A stretch of 64,000 bases of DNA, taken from the NCBI GenBank assembly GCA_017577615.1, contig PKRE01000002.1, positions 62,001 to 126,000 of the forward strand, given 5' to 3'. Numbering within the stretch: position 1 is the stretch's first letter; the number at the start of each line of letters is the position of its first letter. This DNA comes from Gammaproteobacteria bacterium. Its GTDB lineage: Bacteria; Pseudomonadota; Gammaproteobacteria; Steroidobacterales; Steroidobacteraceae. The notes under the pieces were generated by a model. It saw only the letters and a list, made by a program, of their open reading frames with translations. It was not told the origin of the DNA and made no database searches. Below, one piece after another: positions 60,682 to 64,000 of this stretch. The position numbers and the translations under genes were made by a program.

Positions 60682-63147
60682 ATGCATCTTCGATCCATTA
60701 TTCACGCGACCCTGGCACTCGCGGCGGTCGGCCTCATCGATGCGCAGACTGAGCCCGCTCTCGCGCAGGTACCAGCCGATGAAGGCTTCGTTGTCGGCGA
60801 CATTCGCATCGAAGGTCTGCAACGTATCTCAGAGGGCACGGTCTACAACTATCTCCCGGTCAATATCGGCGATCGGCTCGACAGCCGCCGCATCGGAGAA
60901 GCGTTGCGCGCGTTGTTCGCGACGGGTTTCTTTCGCGATGTCGAGCTGCGACGGGAGGGCGGTACGCTCGTGGTCGCAGTTCTGGAGCGGCCCTCGATCG
61001 AGAGTTTCGAGATCAAAGGCAACAAGGACATCAAGACGGAGGATCTGCAGCGCTCGTTGCGAAACGTGGGCCTGGCTCCAGGCAAGACGTTCGACCAGTC
61101 GACGCTCGACGAAGTCAGGCAATACCTCACGGATCAGTACTTCGCTCGCGGCAAGTACGGCGTGCGCGTCGACACGCATGTGGAGGAGGTTCCCGGCAAC
61201 AAGGTGAAAGTCACCATCGACATCAAGGAAGGCAAGCGCGCGCGGATTCGACAGATCAACATTGCGGGCAATACCGCGTTCGACGACGAGGAGCTGCTCG
61301 AGCAATTCGAGCTCAAGACGCCGAACTGGCTGTCCTGGTACCGGCAGGACGATCGCTACAGCCGCGAGGCACTGTCAGGCGACTTGGAAAAGCTACGCTC
61401 CTACTACATGGATCGCGGATACGCGAACTTTGCCGTCACCTCGACGCAAGTCGCGATCGCTCCGGAGAAGGACGACATCTTCATCACCATCAATGTCGAC
61501 GAGGGCGATGTCTACAAGATCGCCGACGTGAAGCTCGCCGGCAATATGGTCGTTCCCGAAGCACAGCTGCGCCAGTTCATCATGGTCAAGCCCGGTGAAA
61601 CGTATTCGCTGCGAAAGATCACCGCGAGCAGCGATGCAATGAAGCTGCGCCTCGGCTTGAGCGGCTATGCATTTGCGACCATCGATCCGGTTCCGCAGGT
61701 CAACGAGGAGACCAAGGAAATCACGATCACATTCGTCATCGATCCGAAGAATCGCGTTTACGTCCGACGTATCAACTTCAATGGCACCTCGGGCGTCAAT
61801 GACGAGGTGTTCCGCCGCGAAATGCGCCAGCTCGAAGGTGCTTACCTGTCCAATGCAGCTGTCGATCGCTCGAAGGAGCGCATCCAGCGCCTGCCATTCA
61901 TCGAGAGCGTGGAGGTGGAGACGAATCCGGTGCCGGGCACGCCGGACTTGGTCGACGTGGACTTCCAGATCAAGGAAGGCCTACCGGGGCAATTCGGCGG
62001 CGGCATCGGCTATTCCGAAGCCCAGTCGGTGATCCTGAGTGGCAACTTTGTGCATTCGAATTTCATGGGTACCGGCAATCGAGTGGCGGCTCAAATCAAC
62101 TCGGGCCGATACTCGAAGTACTACACCTTCGCGCACACGGACCCTTACACCACGATCGATGGCGTGCAGCGCACGGTGTCGGTGGGTTATCGCGACATCA
62201 CGCAGCTGACATCGGCGACATCGGATTTCGACACGGAGACGATCTCGGCGTCGCTCAACTACGACTTCCCGCTGACCGAATACCAGTACTTCGGTGTGGG
62301 CATCTCGGCGCAACGGGCCGAGCTGCTCGGCACCGAAGGCGGTAGCGCAGATCAAGTGCTGGATTGGTTGCGCGTCAACGGGGATACACGCGTACGCTGC
62401 TTCGAGATCATTCCCGACGGGGTTTGTACCGTCCCGCTGGAACGTGAAATTGTGAGCAGCTCGTTCAACATCTACGAGCTCTATCTCGGTTGGCGCTACG
62501 ACTCGCGCAATCGCGCTCTGTTCGCCGATCGCGGCATGCGCCATCGCTTCAATCTGGGCTACACGCTCCCTGGCAGCGATGTCGAATTCTGGAACGCAAC
62601 CTACGACTACCTGCAGTTCGTCCCTCTCTGGCGCGGGTTCACCTTGATGTTCAATGTGGAGCTGGCCTACGCGCGTGCGCTGGGCGAGACGACCGCCATA
62701 CCGCCGTATCGCCAGTTCTTTGCTGGTGGCCCGGATTCGGTGCGTGGTTTCCGGGAGAGCCGCCTGGGCCCGAAGGACAACTTTGGGCGACCCTACGGCG
62801 GTAACATCAAGACCGTTGCTCAAATGGAGTTGTTGCTGCCCATGCCGGACAAGTGGCGCAACAGCGCACGGTTCAGCCTGTTCTACGACATTGGCAATGT
62901 ATTCAACGATCAGGACATCAAGTTCTACGGGCCACCCGGTCTAGGAACGGCCCCTGTGCCGGTCGATTACAACTTCAGCTATGATGAGCTGAAGCAGTCG
63001 GTGGGCATCGCGGTTCAGTGGTTGGCCCCGCTCGGTGTGTTCCGGTTCAGTTATGCGATCCCGCTGAACGCAGACAAGCAGGACAGACCGGATCACTGGG
63101 GCGACGAGACCGAAGGATTCCAGTTCTCTATCGGTCAGGCCTTCTAA
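60682..63147 (+). CDS. bamA: Outer-membrane protein assembly factor BamA
   Basis: 821 residues with a signal peptide (cleavage near PALAQ). Five POTRA domains (about 35-435) begin with FVVGDIRIEGLQRISEGTVY. The Omp85 barrel has the GPDSVRGFRES loop-6 motif and ends QFSIGQAF with terminal Phe. It folds and inserts beta-barrel proteins, including the TonB receptor and porin of this window. It starts 10 nt after rseP. Confidence 0.97.
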   Translation: MHLRSIIHATLALAAVGLIDAQTEPALAQVPADEGFVVGDIRIEGLQRISEGTVYNYLPVNIGDRLDSRRIGEALRALFATGFFRDVELRREGGTLVVAVLERPSIESFEIKGNKDIKTEDLQRSLRNVGLAPGKTFDQSTLDEVRQYLTDQYFARGKYGVRVDTHVEEVPGNKVKVTIDIKEGKRARIRQINIAGNTAFDDEELLEQFELKTPNWLSWYRQDDRYSREALSGDLEKLRSYYMDRGYANFAVTSTQVAIAPEKDDIFITINVDEGDVYKIADVKLAGNMVVPEAQLRQFIMVKPGETYSLRKITASSDAMKLRLGLSGYAFATIDPVPQVNEETKEITITFVIDPKNRVYVRRINFNGTSGVNDEVFRREMRQLEGAYLSNAAVDRSKERIQRLPFIESVEVETNPVPGTPDLVDVDFQIKEGLPGQFGGGIGYSEAQSVILSGNFVHSNFMGTGNRVAAQINSGRYSKYYTFAHTDPYTTIDGVQRTVSVGYRDITQLTSATSDFDTETISASLNYDFPLTEYQYFGVGISAQRAELLGTEGGSADQVLDWLRVNGDTRVRCFEIIPDGVCTVPLEREIVSSSFNIYELYLGWRYDSRNRALFADRGMRHRFNLGYTLPGSDVEFWNATYDYLQFVPLWRGFTLMFNVELAYARALGETTAIPPYRQFFAGGPDSVRGFRESRLGPKDNFGRPYGGNIKTVAQMELLLPMPDKWRNSARFSLFYDIGNVFNDQDIKFYGPPGLGTAPVPVDYNFSYDELKQSVGIAVQWLAPLGVFRFSYAIPLNADKQDRPDHWGDETEGFQFSIGQAF

Positions 63148-63254
63148 GTCGTTTACTATTGCAATGCGCTTGAACGAGCGAGCGCCGGCCGATTCAGAGG
63201 TGTAACCGGAGGGTCGATCGGCGTCTTACCAGTAGCAAATTCGAGGTCGGTCTC

Positions 63255-63821
63255 ATGAGACGTTGGAGTTTTGGTAGCTGGGTCGTGTTGGCAGCGATCG
63301 CACTCGCGGCGCCTTTCGGCAGCGCGCATGCGCAACTCAAGATCGCGGTCGTCAACGTCACGAAGCTACTGGAGGAGTCGCCGCAGGCCAAGGCAGCCAT
63401 GCAGGCGCTACAGGACGAGTTCGCGCCTCGCCAGCGCGAGATCATCGCTGCGCAGAACGATCTCCGCGCTAAGGAAGAAAAATTCAAGCGCGATGCGGCC
63501 GTGATGGCCGAGAGTGAACGGCGTGCGGCGGAGAAGGAGCTGCGCGACAGTCAGCGCGAGCTCGCACGTAAGCAAAGCGAATACGTCGAAGATCTGAACA
63601 TTCGTCGCAACGAGGAGATCAACAAGCTACAGCGCTCGTTGCTGCAGGAAGTGCAGGCGTACGCGCGCAGCGCCAACTACGATCTCGTGGTCAGCGACGG
63701 CGTGTTGTACGTCAATGAATCGCTCGACATCACGGCGCAAGTCCTGAGCGCGTTGCAGGCGCGCGCGAAAGAGGGGGCGGCGAAGACGCCGACACCCGCC
63801 AGGCCTGCCTCGAAGCCTTAA
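63255..63821 (+). CDS. skp: Periplasmic chaperone Skp (OmpH)
   Basis: 188 residues. The signal peptide is cleaved after AHAQ; the mature start LKIAVVNVTKLLEESPQAKA is typical. A long charged coiled coil (about 60-130) forms the tentacles, and YDLVVSDGVLYVNESLDIT closes the beta body. The C-terminal tail (about 15 residues, Ala/Pro/Lys) is longer than in E. coli. It carries unfolded outer-membrane proteins to BamA. bamA ends 107 nt upstream. Confidence 0.94.
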   Translation: MRRWSFGSWVVLAAIALAAPFGSAHAQLKIAVVNVTKLLEESPQAKAAMQALQDEFAPRQREIIAAQNDLRAKEEKFKRDAAVMAESERRAAEKELRDSQRELARKQSEYVEDLNIRRNEEINKLQRSLLQEVQAYARSANYDLVVSDGVLYVNESLDITAQVLSALQARAKEGAAKTPTPARPASKP

Positions 63822-63861
63822 GCGCTGAGCGCCTGCCTTCACCGTCGCAGCGAGCCCGCAC

Positions 63862-64000
63862 GTGGGAACCGGCATCTCCTTGGGCGAACTTGCGGTTCGG
63901 TTCGGCCTGGAGCTGAAGGGCGATCCGGATGTCCGCGTCGTCCGAGTCGCCACGCTCGAGGCGGCCGAGCCCGATGCGGTCGCCTTTCTCGCGAATCCTC
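63862..64000 (+). CDS. lpxD: UDP-3-O-acylglucosamine N-acyltransferase LpxD (partial, N-terminus only)
   Basis: 46 residues are visible from GTG at 63862, the only possible start after an in-frame stop at 63826. ISLGELAVRFGLELKGDPD and VATLEAAEPDAVAFLANP match the LpxD N-terminal uridine-binding domain. It adds the second acyl chain in lipid A synthesis. The position after skp is conserved. The acyltransferase beta-helix lies beyond the window edge. Confidence 0.88.
   Translation, partial: MGTGISLGELAVRFGLELKGDPDVRVVRVATLEAAEPDAVAFLANP

Overview
The window is chromosomal DNA of a GC-rich gammaproteobacterium. The right end carries the order map | rpsB-tsf-pyrH-frr-uppS-cdsA-dxr-rseP-bamA-skp-lpxD, which is the Pseudomonas-type version of this block (dxr after cdsA). 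The rest of the backbone fits: glnD-dapC-dapD, glrK-lipoprotein-glrR, DusA, YoaA, TsaB, TypA, SrkA and GTP-type PEP carboxykinase. The mix of TonB receptors, exported hydrolases and G-rich intergenic repeats suggests the Xanthomonadales/Nevskiales/Steroidobacter neighbourhood. That placement is inference. I found no rRNA, tRNA, CRISPR array, transposase or prophage gene.

Layout. (1) 1-7.8 kb is an exopolysaccharide region: two leftward glycosyltransferases, the left one running off the window, then a rightward set of an SGNH protein, an AlgI-like MBOAT O-acyltransferase, an exosortase-A-type acyl-CoA ligase and a low-molecular-weight tyrosine phosphatase. A secreted SGNH hydrolase converges on the phosphatase. 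(2) 7.9-14 kb holds a PQQ-type sugar dehydrogenase, the sigma-54 two-component set GlrK / QseG-like lipoprotein / GlrR, and galE. (3) 14-31.9 kb is mixed housekeeping and signalling: srkA, a metalloprotease-like lipoprotein and a second lipoprotein, typA, a three-PAS/GAF/GGDEF/EAL protein, dusA, an M28 peptidase, a nucleotide-cyclase-FHA fusion, pckG, a small secreted protein, a DinG-type helicase and tsaB.

(4) 31.9-47 kb is a phosphate-starvation block: phoB-phoR, a large surface lipoprotein, a TonB-dependent receptor, a porin, phoU-dsbB and pstSCAB. Pho-box-like repeats lie before the lipoprotein, the porin and pstS, each with the same 10-nt spacing to a -10-like hexamer. The lipoprotein/receptor pair inside this block is the best candidate in the window for an undescribed uptake system. 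dapE is divergent from pstS and dapD follows pstB, so pst sits between lysine-pathway genes.

(5) 47-64 kb is the conserved dapD / dapC / glnD / map / rpsB-to-lpxD chromosome segment. It links diaminopimelate synthesis, nitrogen sensing, translation factors, isoprenoid and phospholipid synthesis, and outer-membrane assembly. lpxD is cut by the right edge.

Start codons were chosen by family N-termini, ribosome binding sites and signal peptides. Several differ from the longest open frame (for example dapE TTG, the porin GTG, pstS, glrR). All functional calls come from reading the translated sequence; no database search was run.
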